DNA from: an uncultured Moraxella sp.
GTDB lineage: Bacteria; Pseudomonadota; Gammaproteobacteria; Pseudomonadales; Moraxellaceae
Direction of reading: 5' to 3'
DNA: 16,393 nucleotides
Assembly: GCA_943908425.1 (NCBI GenBank)
Contig: CALTTC010000033.1
Span: forward strand, 1 to 16,393
Shown here one piece after another: positions 1-7,986 of this stretch (positions are counted from its first letter, which is position 1; every line of letters begins with the position of its first letter). A program made the position numbers and the translations under genes. The notes under the pieces are model-generated. The model did no database searches, was not told the origin of the DNA, and saw only the letters and a program-made list of their open reading frames with translations.

Positions 1-25
1 TTGAAAAGCTAAAGCCAAACCAAAT

Positions 26-54
26 AAAACCCCTGCAGTGATGTGGGGGTTTTT
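26..54 (+). terminator. Rho-independent terminator of an upstream gene
   Basis: An 8-bp stem (AAAACCCC at 26-33, GGGGTTTT at 46-53) encloses a 12-base loop and runs straight into a T tract. The T tract fits plus-strand transcription, so a gene whose body lies left of the window probably ends here. The first bases contain stops in two plus frames (10-12 and 2-4) but too little sequence to identify that gene. Confidence 0.6.
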
Positions 55-59
55 GTTGT

Positions 60-1126
60 CTTGGTGGTTGAGTATTTGGGTTTTTGATATTACAAAAATT
101 TAAGTACCAATATCTGTTTTAGATGTTAGTTACATTGTATAGTGGATGGCTTCCGGCAAGTTGGGCTTAAGTTTTTATTATCCGCCTACTTAGTGTTAAT
201 TGCTTTTTTACCAAGAGAAGTTGGTTGCTCATTGAATAATTAACGCATTTCATCACTAATCGCGTGGTAGTCATAAACTGACTGATTCTACCAAAGATAA
301 TTTTTAAAATTTTTTGCGTAATATCTAATTATTCTTTTCTAAATTAATTTATTGGTTTAATTGGGCAAATTGGTTTGGCAAGCTTGCTTGATACAACGGG
401 CAATATTTGCAATCATAGGATATTTAAAATTTATCAGGTATGAACTAGTTTGGTGTAATCTCTTTATAAGGCAATAAAATGTAATTGGTGTTAGTTCTTA
501 ATCGGAATAAATTCTGAGCAGCATAAAAACAACCCTTATCTTAAATTTAATAAAAGTGAATTTAGTGATGGTATCTACCGTTTTTATTTTTGCGTCTTTA
601 TAGGACAAATTTGCAACGGGCTTGTAGCTCGTAATATATCATTAAACTTTCTTTTTGTATCAAATTACCTGTAACTAATTTATTTGGCATTGTTAAATCA
701 AAATACTTTTTGAGATTTCGTGTTTTTCCCCACAGTTTATTAAATGCTTGAAAAAGTATGGTGTTTTCAAAAAATTATTTAAATATATGTTTAAAAATAT
801 ATTTCTAATTAACAATACCATTTATTTTAGTAATTAAATATTGCATCCCTAGACAATCCAAGTTAATAGTGCAAATTTTCTAACGCCTTATCATTTTTTT
901 AATAAATTAATATAAAAGGGTGTTTGAATAATCTTTCATCGTTATCCTTATTTGTCTAATTTAAATCAGATTTAGTGCGAACAAAAAACTGGAAAAGACT
1001 GAGCATAAGGCTGGTTTTCGTGATGTGGATTTGTGTTAGCTTTTAATCTAGTAGATAAAGTTATATTGTATGTCTTACCCATAAAAATTTTGTAATACAA
1101 TCAACTTAATTATAAAGATGATGAGT
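60..1126. other. Long AT-rich gene-free region
   Basis: About 1.07 kb with no open frame of useful length on either strand and base composition far more AT-rich than the flanking genes. An AT-only inverted repeat lies at 781-804 (8-bp arms, 8-base loop). Two short protein-like stretches can be read: a minus-strand run ending near 353 that contains the residues IARCIKQACQTNLPN, and a plus-strand run of about 45 codons ending near 838. Neither has a convincing start or a recognisable family. No tRNA-like cloverleaf or known small RNA was recognised. It may be decayed coding DNA or a spacer with unrecognised regulatory RNA. Confidence 0.5.
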
Positions 1127-1696
1127 TTATACTTTGATAACAGTAATTATCGGATTTAATATTAAAAGTCTGTAATCGCCAATATAATAACTATCTTCAG
1201 GCTTATCAATAATAATAGAAAGCCAATCGCTTAAATCTTGACTTAAGGTCTTGTATAAGCCGGTATTGTGGACTTTAGCCAAACATTCTTTTAGCTGCCA
1301 TAGTATCTTAAGAGCAAAAAGTTGCTGCTCACCGTTTAGTAGTTCAATTAACACCAATTCATTACAATGAAAAAAGCGTTTAGCGATTTTTAATGAAATA
1401 ACCCCAAGCTCAATATCCACGCCACAGGCGGTGGGGGCGATAGCAACTGCCACTTGATTGTCGCTGTGGCTAAAACTCACAAAGTGCCGTTCATTATTAG
1501 CATTACAAAGCGTGTAGGGATAACACGTATCAGCAAACTGCGTATCGGGATAATAATGCTGTTGGCATAGTTGCAATAATTGGCGCACCGTTTGGCGTTG
1601 TTGCTCGCGAAGGGGTTTGTTTATCGGTGCAAAACTTGCGCTGGCGACTAGGGTCTGCGCTTGCCCCTGCTTATGGTAATAATGAACGTTAAGCAT
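1127..1696 (-). CDS. 4'-phosphopantetheinyl transferase superfamily protein
   Basis: A 189-residue protein with the signature of the Sfp/AcpT-type phosphopantetheinyl transferases, which move the phosphopantetheine arm of coenzyme A onto a serine of acyl or peptidyl carrier proteins. Seen directly: SFSHSD at 74-79 (the conserved His region that binds CoA), GVDIE at 92-96 with the metal-binding Asp94 and Glu96, and WQLKECLAK at 133-141 with the conserved Lys-Glu and later Lys. The N-terminal third is less typical and the C-terminus is short for Sfp, closer to single-domain members. No strong ribosome site precedes the ATG, but an in-frame stop lies shortly upstream. It follows pal on the same strand but a terminator separates them, so it probably has its own promoter. 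No carrier-protein, siderophore or polyketide gene is in the window, so the substrate cannot be named. Confidence 0.8.
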   Translation of the reverse strand: MLNVHYYHKQGQAQTLVASASFAPINKPLREQQRQTVRQLLQLCQQHYYPDTQFADTCYPYTLCNANNERHFVSFSHSDNQVAVAIAPTACGVDIELGVISLKIAKRFFHCNELVLIELLNGEQQLFALKILWQLKECLAKVHNTGLYKTLSQDLSDWLSIIIDKPEDSYYIGDYRLLILNPIITVIKV

Positions 1697-1721
1697 ATTG
1701 ATGGCTTAGATAATTACCCAT

Positions 1722-1755
1722 AAAAAAAGCCACTCGGTTAGGAGTCGCTTTTTTT
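1722..1755 (-). terminator. Hairpin terminator after pal
   Basis: A 14-bp stem (1722-1735 paired with 1742-1755) with a single C-C mismatch and a six-base loop, flanked by A7 and T7 tracts. It lies 13 bases past the pal stop codon and before the phosphopantetheinyl transferase start, so it should end the pal transcript. The A/T tracts on both sides would let it work in either direction. Confidence 0.8.
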
Positions 1756-1768
1756 ATAGGATTAGTGC

Positions 1769-2290
1769 TTAGTAGCTAAGCTCGGCACGACGGTTTTGTG
1801 CCCAAGCGGCTTCATTTTGACCAAGGGCGACTGGCTGCTCTTCGCCATAGCTGATAAGCTCAACACTAGCAGCGGTGGCGCCACGGCTACCAAGGTAGTT
1901 ACGCACAGCGGCGGCGCGACGCTCACCAAGTGACATATTGTATTCACGGCTACCACGGTCATCGGTATGCCCAGCGATTAACACACGTGCGCCAGTATTT
2001 TGTGCCAAAAACTGGGCGTGCTGGTTAAGGATAGCGGCGGCATCAGGGCGAATGGCATCAGAATCAAAATCAAAATGTACCACAGCTTGCATAGTAGCAG
2101 CGGCAGCTTGAATGTTAGCTGGATTATTAACCAAAGCGCCACCAGTGTAGGCGGTGTTACCGTAAGCACCTACAGCGACAGGGGCAACAACGACTTTTGA
2201 CTTGGGTTTTTTGGTGGTGCTACAGCCTGTCAAAACCATTGCACTAGACACAAGCACTAATCCAAACATCTTGGCGAAATTGTGCGACAT
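1769..2290 (-). CDS. pal: Peptidoglycan-associated lipoprotein Pal
   Basis: A 173-residue outer-membrane lipoprotein of the Tol-Pal system, which ties the outer membrane to peptidoglycan and helps pull it in during division. Seen: a lipoprotein signal peptide with lipobox LTGC (Cys23), a short Ala/Gly-rich linker, then a complete OmpA-like peptidoglycan-binding domain (about 71-173) with FDFDSDAI, GHTDDRGSREYNMSLGERRA and a final NRRAEL. The start at 2290 is preferred over the frame's upstream ATG at 2329: it has a clear AGGAG site six bases upstream and gives a proper signal peptide. It stands alone here with its own promoter and terminator, whereas in many gammaproteobacteria pal follows tolB. 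The tol genes must lie elsewhere if present. Confidence 0.95.
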   Translation of the reverse strand: MSHNFAKMFGLVLVSSAMVLTGCSTTKKPKSKVVVAPVAVGAYGNTAYTGGALVNNPANIQAAAATMQAVVHFDFDSDAIRPDAAAILNQHAQFLAQNTGARVLIAGHTDDRGSREYNMSLGERRAAAVRNYLGSRGATAASVELISYGEEQPVALGQNEAAWAQNRRAELSY

Positions 2291-2327
2291 AGCGACTCCT
2301 AAAAATTTAAAAAAGTAATTTTGGTGC

Positions 2328-2356
2328 ATTTTATCAGAAATTTTATTATTTGTTGA
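2328..2356 (-). promoter_or_regulatory. Candidate pal promoter
   Basis: Read on the minus strand, TCAACA (2351-2356) and TAAAAT (2328-2333) are separated by exactly 17 bases, a sigma-70-like pair placed about 38 bases before the pal start codon at 2290. Both hexamers are imperfect. AT-rich DNA makes chance matches common. Confidence 0.4.
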
Positions 2357-2471
2357 GTTATTTTTAATAAAAAGTTACTAATTAAGTGCTAAAAGACAAT
2401 TTTTAGCTAGTAAATTACGCCTATTCTAAAAATTCTTAGTATGTTACCAGTATAAAATAGGTGGATTGGGG

Positions 2472-2503
2472 ACATAAAATACTAGTTTGTTGGTATTTTA
2501 TGT
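2472..2503. repeat. 11-bp perfect inverted repeat in the pepN promoter
   Basis: ACATAAAATAC (2472-2482) and GTATTTTATGT (2493-2503) are perfect reverse complements separated by 10 bases, so the arm centres are 21 bp apart, two helical turns. The right arm overlaps the TG of the extended -10 and abuts TATAAT. This placement suits an operator for a dimeric repressor of pepN. It could also form a hairpin, but it lies upstream of the expected transcript start and has no following T tract, so a terminator is unlikely. Confidence 0.6.
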
Positions 2504-2509
2504 TATAAT
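2501..2509 (+). promoter_or_regulatory. Extended -10 promoter element of pepN
   Basis: TGTTATAAT matches the extended -10 consensus TGnTATAAT exactly and lies 27-30 bases before the pepN start codons, giving a leader of about 20 bases that contains the AAGGA ribosome site at 2528-2532. No good -35 hexamer is found 17 bases upstream, which is usual for extended -10 promoters. Confidence 0.55.
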
Positions 2510-2535
2510 TGTAAAAAATGTAAATTTAAGGATAA

Positions 2536-5121
2536 ATGATGACAACGACCGTCCCTGCTACACAAAAAATCTATTTAAAAGACTATACACCGCCTGTCTA
2601 CACCGTGGATAGTGTGGATTTAACCATTCGTTTATTTGCTGATAAAGCCACAGTGGACGCCAAGCTTGTTATTACCAAACAGCATGCTGGCGATATTGTG
2701 CTACTTGGGCGTGAGTTGTCCCTGCAAAGCATTAGCCTTGATGGCGTAGAGCTGGCTACTAGCGACTATGTGCTTGATGACGAGACGCTCACCCTAAAGC
2801 GCGAGTTGCAAGTGGGTGATAGCCATACCTTGACAACGTCGGTGGTGATTTATCCTAATAGCAATACGGCGCTTGAGGGCTTGTATTTGGCGGGGGCGGA
2901 CGATGATGTCATGTATGTGACCCAGTGCGAGGCAGAAGGCTTCCGTAAAATCACCTATTATCCTGACCGCCCCGATGTGCTGTCGGTCTTTACGACAAGG
3001 ATTGAAGCGGATAAGAAATTCCCCACTTTGTTGGGTAATGGTAATTTGGTGGAGACAGGGGAGATTGATGCAGACCGCCACTATGCGGTATGGCATGACC
3101 CCATCAAGAAGCCAAGTTATTTATTTGCTTGTGTGATTGCTGATTTGGCGCGCTTGCAGGACAGCTTTACCACCATGGAGGGGCGCAAGGTCTTGCTTGA
3201 GATTTATGCTGATCCGCACGATATTGACAAATGCCACGTGGCAATGCAAGCCTTAAAAGACGCGATGACTTGGGATGAGGTCAATTATGGGTGTGCTTAC
3301 GACCTTGACCGCTATATGATTGTCGCAACCGGCAAGTTTAATATGGGGGCAATGGAAAACAAGGGCTTGAATATTTTTAATACCGCTTGTGTGTTAGCGG
3401 ACAGCGAGACGGCAAGCGACAGTCGTAACTTTAATGTCAAGGCGGTGATTGCTCACGAGTATTTTCATAATTGGACGGGCAATCGGATTACTTGCCGTGA
3501 CTGGTTTCAGTTGTGCCTAAAAGAGGGCTTGACCGTATTTCGTGACCAGAGTTTTTCAGGCGATTTTCGTAGCCGTGCGGTGCAACGGATTGATGATGTG
3601 GCGATTTTGCGCGCGGCACAGTTTAGCGAGGATGCTGGCGCGCTAGCCCACCCTGTGCGTCCAGACAGCTTTGTGGAGATTAACAATTTTTATACCGCGA
3701 CCATTTATGAAAAAGGGGCGGAGATTGTGCGTATGCTTGCCAATCTTTTGGGTAAGGAAAAATACCGCTTGGGCATGGATGAGTATTTTCGCCGTTATGA
3801 TGGGCAAGCGGTCACTTTAGAGGATTTTATTGATGCCCTAGCCACACAAGATGAGCGCATTAACAAGTTTTTGCAGTGGTATAAACAGCCCGGTACGCCG
3901 ACATTGACGGGCGATTATACGTTTGATGATAAAGGCGTGCGTTTAAACTTTGCCCAGCATACCCGTACGGTGGCAGGGTATGAGGCGCCAAAAGCGTTGC
4001 CGATTCCCATTGATGTTGCAATTTTTGATGCTGACAGTGGCGAGCTTTTGGTGCAAGACTTGTTGCTTTTAGAACAAGCGCAAGACAGTTTTTATTTACC
4101 GCTTGATTTGACAAATAAAACGCCTTTGGTATCGGTTCTGCGTGGTTTTTCGGCGCCTGTATTGCTTAACTTTGATTATAGCGATAGCGATTTGGTGAAG
4201 CTAGCGCAATTTGAAAGCGATGGCTTTAACCGTTGGCAGGCGGTAGGTTTATTGGTACAGCGCTATTTGGCGGGCAAGTTAGCTAATGCCGAGGCGATTG
4301 TGCAAGTCTTGCGTGAGACGACAGACGAGCTTTTGCATACCGAGCCAATGCTGGCAGCACGCTTATTTGATATACCTAGTGAAAATGAGCTTGGGCTACA
4401 GTTTGCAAGCGATTATGACCCAGCACAGATTAAAACAAAGCGCCAAGCCTTAAAACAAGCCTTGGCAAATGGCTTGCAAGACAAATTAGTCGCATGGTAC
4501 AAGGCTTTGCCACAGCAAGCTTATGCCGATACGCCGCTAGCGACAGGGGTGCGCGCGTTGCGTAATGTAGTGCTGGATTTGCTTACGCTTGTGGATCGTG
4601 AGCAAGCGCACGCCTTTGCTTGCGCGCAATACGATAATGCCAGTTGTATGACTGAGCGTTTGGGGGCGCTGACGGTGCTTGCGCGTTATGACTTGCCAAA
4701 TAAAGCGACCTATTTGGTGGACTTTTATGAGCGGTTTAGCGCTGAAGAGCTGGTGATTGATGATTGGTTTGCGGTGCAGGTGGCAAGCGAGATGCCCGCA
4801 AACGACATCGCTACCTTGATGACCCATGAAGAATTTATTTGGCAAAATCCCAATCGCGTGCGTGCGGTGCTATCAACACTTGCCAAGCGCCCTGTATTGC
4901 TGTGGAGTAAAGAGGGGCTTGCGCTGTATCTATTGGCGCTGACTAAGCTTGATGACATTAACCCACAACTGGCGGCGCGCTTACTTGGGGCGTTGTCGCG
5001 CTGGTATACGTTAAAAGATGACCAAAAAGCCGAAGCTTATGCCGAATTGCAGGCATTTAAGGCGCGCGTGCATTCCAAAAACGTGCTAGAGCTTGCTGAG
5101 CGATTGTTGGCAAGTGCATAG
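2536..5121 (+). CDS. pepN: Aminopeptidase N (M1 family zinc metallopeptidase)
   Basis: An 861-residue cytosolic zinc aminopeptidase that removes N-terminal residues from peptides late in protein turnover; close to the 870 residues of E. coli PepN. Seen: the exopeptidase motif GAMEN at 271-275; zinc motif HEYFH at 307-311 with the third ligand Glu330 23 residues after His307; and the transition-state Tyr391 in a TIYEKGAE segment. All three spacings match E. coli PepN with a constant offset of 10. The long helical C-terminal domain is complete. There are two adjacent ATG codons; AAGGA at 2528-2532 is 3 bases from the first and 6 from the second, so translation may really begin at 2539. It has its own promoter and diverges from pal. 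Confidence 0.96.
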   Translation: MMTTTVPATQKIYLKDYTPPVYTVDSVDLTIRLFADKATVDAKLVITKQHAGDIVLLGRELSLQSISLDGVELATSDYVLDDETLTLKRELQVGDSHTLTTSVVIYPNSNTALEGLYLAGADDDVMYVTQCEAEGFRKITYYPDRPDVLSVFTTRIEADKKFPTLLGNGNLVETGEIDADRHYAVWHDPIKKPSYLFACVIADLARLQDSFTTMEGRKVLLEIYADPHDIDKCHVAMQALKDAMTWDEVNYGCAYDLDRYMIVATGKFNMGAMENKGLNIFNTACVLADSETASDSRNFNVKAVIAHEYFHNWTGNRITCRDWFQLCLKEGLTVFRDQSFSGDFRSRAVQRIDDVAILRAAQFSEDAGALAHPVRPDSFVEINNFYTATIYEKGAEIVRMLANLLGKEKYRLGMDEYFRRYDGQAVTLEDFIDALATQDERINKFLQWYKQPGTPTLTGDYTFDDKGVRLNFAQHTRTVAGYEAPKALPIPIDVAIFDADSGELLVQDLLLLEQAQDSFYLPLDLTNKTPLVSVLRGFSAPVLLNFDYSDSDLVKLAQFESDGFNRWQAVGLLVQRYLAGKLANAEAIVQVLRETTDELLHTEPMLAARLFDIPSENELGLQFASDYDPAQIKTKRQALKQALANGLQDKLVAWYKALPQQAYADTPLATGVRALRNVVLDLLTLVDREQAHAFACAQYDNASCMTERLGALTVLARYDLPNKATYLVDFYERFSAEELVIDDWFAVQVASEMPANDIATLMTHEEFIWQNPNRVRAVLSTLAKRPVLLWSKEGLALYLLALTKLDDINPQLAARLLGALSRWYTLKDDQKAEAYAELQAFKARVHSKNVLELAERLLASA

Positions 5122-5158
5122 CTAAGCTGTTATACTGGCTTTTTGGCTGGAAGTTTTT

Positions 5159-5164
5159 TATAAT
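5159..5164 (+). promoter_or_regulatory. Candidate -10 element before the Sel1-repeat gene
   Basis: A perfect TATAAT lies 27 bases before the ATG at 5192, within the 70-base gap after pepN. At 17-base spacing the -35 region (TGGCTT, 5136-5141) is poor. No terminator is visible after pepN, so read-through from pepN is an alternative source of transcript. Confidence 0.3.
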
Positions 5165-5191
5165 GCTAAATTTTGACAACAAGTAGCGCCT

Positions 5192-6619
5192 ATGCAACCT
5201 ACCGTGGCGAGTGTATTTGACAAAGTAGCCCAAACTTATTGGCAAGACTATGAGCGTGGCAACCCGATTGGCGGGGGCATGTCGTTTGAAAAACGTCTGC
5301 GTGATTGTGCGCTTGACGACACTTTAGAGAGTCTCAAGCGTTTAGATGGGCTACTGTCAGCAATCAAAAGCGAGCTGTCCACCCTTGGCAAGAGTGAGAG
5401 CGAACTACTTAGGCAATCGTCTTTTCGTAATTTTTTGCTGTTTGTGGGTTTTTATGCAGGGCGTGTTGTCACCAAAGTCACTGGCAAGCCATTAACGTGG
5501 GTTGCCTTGGCGGATTTAGGGCTTACCGTACCAGCAGGGCAAAACAAATTTTATAGTGTGGCAGGCTTGTGTCCGCGTGGGGATACGCGCCCTGTGTTAT
5601 TTATTTGGCTGACACTTGGGGCAAAATTTTTTGGTAATTTTCAGCGTAAATTTTTGGATCCTGCCACGCAAATGCTGGTGCCAGAAAGCGTGTATTGGGC
5701 GGTGCAGACCTATATAGAGGCGCTAGCGAGCCAACCCAAAGCAACTACTCCACCAGCGCCCGTTCAGCCAGTGGTTACGCCTGTAAAGCCTAGTGCAGTA
5801 CCTACAGTTTCACCATCTGTTCCAACTACTACGCCAACCGCTCCGTCACCTACAGTCTCTACCTCAATTACCACGCCACCTGTTGCACCCAGTCAGCCCA
5901 CCACTTTGTCGTCTTCCAAGCCGATAGCGCCAAAGCCAACTGCGCCAAAGACTGATATTGTCCCAGTTGCTACGCCCACTAATGCTCCTGCCACTGCCAA
6001 GCAAGCCCCCAAGGCGTTAAATACCCCTATTGCCAGCAGTAATTTTACCGAAGTGTACGCCGATTTGCGTAAGCTCTCTGCCGTCAATACCATGCACAAC
6101 GCCCATTATCAGCAAGCTGTGGCGGTGATTGAGCAAGCCATGCAGGACTTGACAAACGCCAAAAAATTATCCGAGACGCAAAAAAACAATCTTAAAAATG
6201 CGCTAAGCTTATTACAAAAAGTCGCCAATGCTGGCAATACCAATGCGATGTTAAGCTTGGCGCTCGTTTTTTTTGAGGGTAAACTTCTAAAAACCAACAA
6301 CGCGCAAGCGGTACAATGGGTACAACGCGCCGCCGAGGTCAATGATGTGCGCGCGCAAAAATTCTTGAGCCGACTGTACTACCAAGGCTTAGGGGTCGCG
6401 ATGTCGCCAGAGATGGGCGCAACGTGGCTTAGTCGCGCTGCCGCTAATGGGCATGCCGAGGCGATTAAACTACAGCAACAATTTAAACAAGTTGAGCTCT
6501 TAAAAGATGATTTTCGCGTAGAAGCCAAAAAAGATAAGCAATATTTGGTGGTGCTTATCGTTGTTATGGTTATTGCCATTGTCTGTATTTGGTTGTTGGC
6601 AAAATTTGCGAGCAATTAA
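5192..6619 (+). CDS. Sel1-like repeat protein with C-terminal membrane anchor
   Basis: A 475-residue protein in four parts. Residues 1-182 form a compact domain that I do not recognise, rich in Trp, Phe and Gly. Residues 183-280 are a low-complexity Pro/Thr/Ser/Ala linker. Residues about 337-424 hold two Sel1-like (TPR-related) helical repeats, with the typical spacing of AL-LLQKVANAGN and LSRLYYQGLGV followed by WLSRAAANGHAEA. Residues 451-471 form one hydrophobic membrane span with only four residues after it. No N-terminal signal is seen, so it should be tail-anchored in the inner membrane with the repeats and N-domain in the cytoplasm. Sel1 repeats usually mediate protein contacts; the partner is unknown. 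The stop codon overlaps the waaA start by one base, suggesting coupled expression with Kdo transfer, though not a shared function. Confidence 0.75.
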   Translation: MQPTVASVFDKVAQTYWQDYERGNPIGGGMSFEKRLRDCALDDTLESLKRLDGLLSAIKSELSTLGKSESELLRQSSFRNFLLFVGFYAGRVVTKVTGKPLTWVALADLGLTVPAGQNKFYSVAGLCPRGDTRPVLFIWLTLGAKFFGNFQRKFLDPATQMLVPESVYWAVQTYIEALASQPKATTPPAPVQPVVTPVKPSAVPTVSPSVPTTTPTAPSPTVSTSITTPPVAPSQPTTLSSSKPIAPKPTAPKTDIVPVATPTNAPATAKQAPKALNTPIASSNFTEVYADLRKLSAVNTMHNAHYQQAVAVIEQAMQDLTNAKKLSETQKNNLKNALSLLQKVANAGNTNAMLSLALVFFEGKLLKTNNAQAVQWVQRAAEVNDVRAQKFLSRLYYQGLGVAMSPEMGATWLSRAAANGHAEAIKLQQQFKQVELLKDDFRVEAKKDKQYLVVLIVVMVIAIVCIWLLAKFASN

Positions 6620-7986
6620 TGCAGGTACTACGCAAAATGCCCGCGTCCTTGCATGAGACACCACCACAGTTGCCCCCATGGTATTATCGTCTGTTAATTG
6701 CCTTGCTACGCCCGCTTTATCGTGTGTGGCTGTTTACAAAACAAGATAAGTTGCCCCATTACGCGCGGGAGATTGCCGAACGTTTTGGTACGAATTATAA
6801 GCGCCCAAAACCCATTGCTGGTAAGCCAGTCATCTGGTGCCACGCGGTGTCACTTGGTGAGCTAAATACCGCTTATCCGCTTTTACAACAATATTTGGCG
6901 GAAGGCTATGGCTTATATGTCACCACGACCACCCAGACTGGCTTTGGTCGGGCAGGGGCGTTGTTTGAGCACGAGGTGGCGAGCGGACAGGTGGTGTATG
7001 GCTTTGTGCCGATTGATGACTTGGCGGTGGTGTATCGCTTTTTGGTGTGTGTTAGCCCTAATATTGCGCTGTTTATGGAAACAGAGTTGTGGGCGAATAC
7101 CTTGTTTTGTCTCAAGCGCTATGCCGTGCCAAGCGTTATTGTGAATGCCCGTTTGGTGGATAAATCGTTTGCCAATTATCAGCGTTTTAAGGCGTTGTCA
7201 GCGAGCATGATGAACAATGTTAGTCTGGTGATTGCCCAAGATACGCGCACCGCGACAAATTTCTTGGCGCTAGGCTTGGACGAGGACAAGCTTGCAGTCG
7301 CAGATAGTCTAAAATGGTCACAGACCGCTGTCACTGATGTGGTCACAAAACGCCAGCACGAGCGGCGCACGTGGCTTGCGGCGAGCACACATGATGGTGA
7401 GGAGTTGGCGTGTTTGTTAGCACACAAAAAGTTGCTTGCTGATGACCCTGGTGCCTTGCTGATTATCGTGCCACGCCACCCTGAACGCTTTGAGGCGGTA
7501 TACACACTTTGCGCTGAGCAGTTGCGCACGGGTCGCTATAGTGAAGGCATTATCAAGGCGTCCATGCAGGTGTATGTGCTAGATACAATGGGCGAGCTCA
7601 TAAACTTTTATCATCAATGCGATGTAGCGCTAGTGGGTGGCAGTCTTGTGGATATCGGTGGGCACAATCCGCTAGAGCCTGCAAGCCTTGCTAAGCCTGT
7701 GATTATGGGCTGTTATACGCAGGCGTGTGAGGCGCTGTTATCGGCGCTGATGGCGGTTGGGGCGGCGGTGCAGGTAGGTGATAGCGCTGATATTTTGGGA
7801 CTATATAATGCCCTACATCATTGGCTGTTTGCGCCAGCAGAAGCCAAAAAAGCCGGACAAGCCGGACAAGCCTTAACGCTAAGTAAAGCCCAAGCTGTCA
7901 TACAACAAAAAAGCCATATTGATGCTTTACTGCTAAGACATGCCAATAAGCGTACCTTGGTTGATATAGATAGCGACGATGAATAG
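6619..7986 (+). CDS. waaA: 3-deoxy-D-manno-octulosonic acid (Kdo) transferase
   Basis: A 455-residue inner-membrane glycosyltransferase that adds Kdo from CMP-Kdo to the lipid A precursor, the first core step of lipopolysaccharide or lipooligosaccharide synthesis. Seen, numbered from this start: an N-terminal hydrophobic stretch (about 21-40), SLGE with the likely catalytic Glu81, TTTTQTG, METELWAN, VNARL, RHPER at 286-290, and GGSLVDIGGHNPLEP (about 340-354), all hallmarks of the WaaA/KdtA family. The frame extends 10 codons upstream to a TTG, but the ATG at 6619 is preferred because it overlaps the previous stop as TAATG. An ATG at 6637 would be closer to the usual family length. A 9-bp tandem repeat at 7852-7869 encodes a small AGQAGQ repeat near the C-terminus. 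Confidence 0.95.
   Translation: MQVLRKMPASLHETPPQLPPWYYRLLIALLRPLYRVWLFTKQDKLPHYAREIAERFGTNYKRPKPIAGKPVIWCHAVSLGELNTAYPLLQQYLAEGYGLYVTTTTQTGFGRAGALFEHEVASGQVVYGFVPIDDLAVVYRFLVCVSPNIALFMETELWANTLFCLKRYAVPSVIVNARLVDKSFANYQRFKALSASMMNNVSLVIAQDTRTATNFLALGLDEDKLAVADSLKWSQTAVTDVVTKRQHERRTWLAASTHDGEELACLLAHKKLLADDPGALLIIVPRHPERFEAVYTLCAEQLRTGRYSEGIIKASMQVYVLDTMGELINFYHQCDVALVGGSLVDIGGHNPLEPASLAKPVIMGCYTQACEALLSALMAVGAAVQVGDSADILGLYNALHHWLFAPAEAKKAGQAGQALTLSKAQAVIQQKSHIDALLLRHANKRTLVDIDSDDE

Noticed and set aside
132..143. ACATTGTATAGT repeated at 14592-14603
   Set aside because: A 12-base match between two intergenic regions is expected several times by chance in a window this size, and the flanks do not agree.
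781..804. AT-only inverted repeat as a terminator
   Set aside because: The stem has no G-C pairs and no gene ends nearby, so it is too weak to terminate transcription.
7852..7872. 9-bp tandem repeat in waaA
   Set aside because: Two in-frame copies encoding AGQAGQ near the C-terminus; a minor slippage feature with no frame effect.
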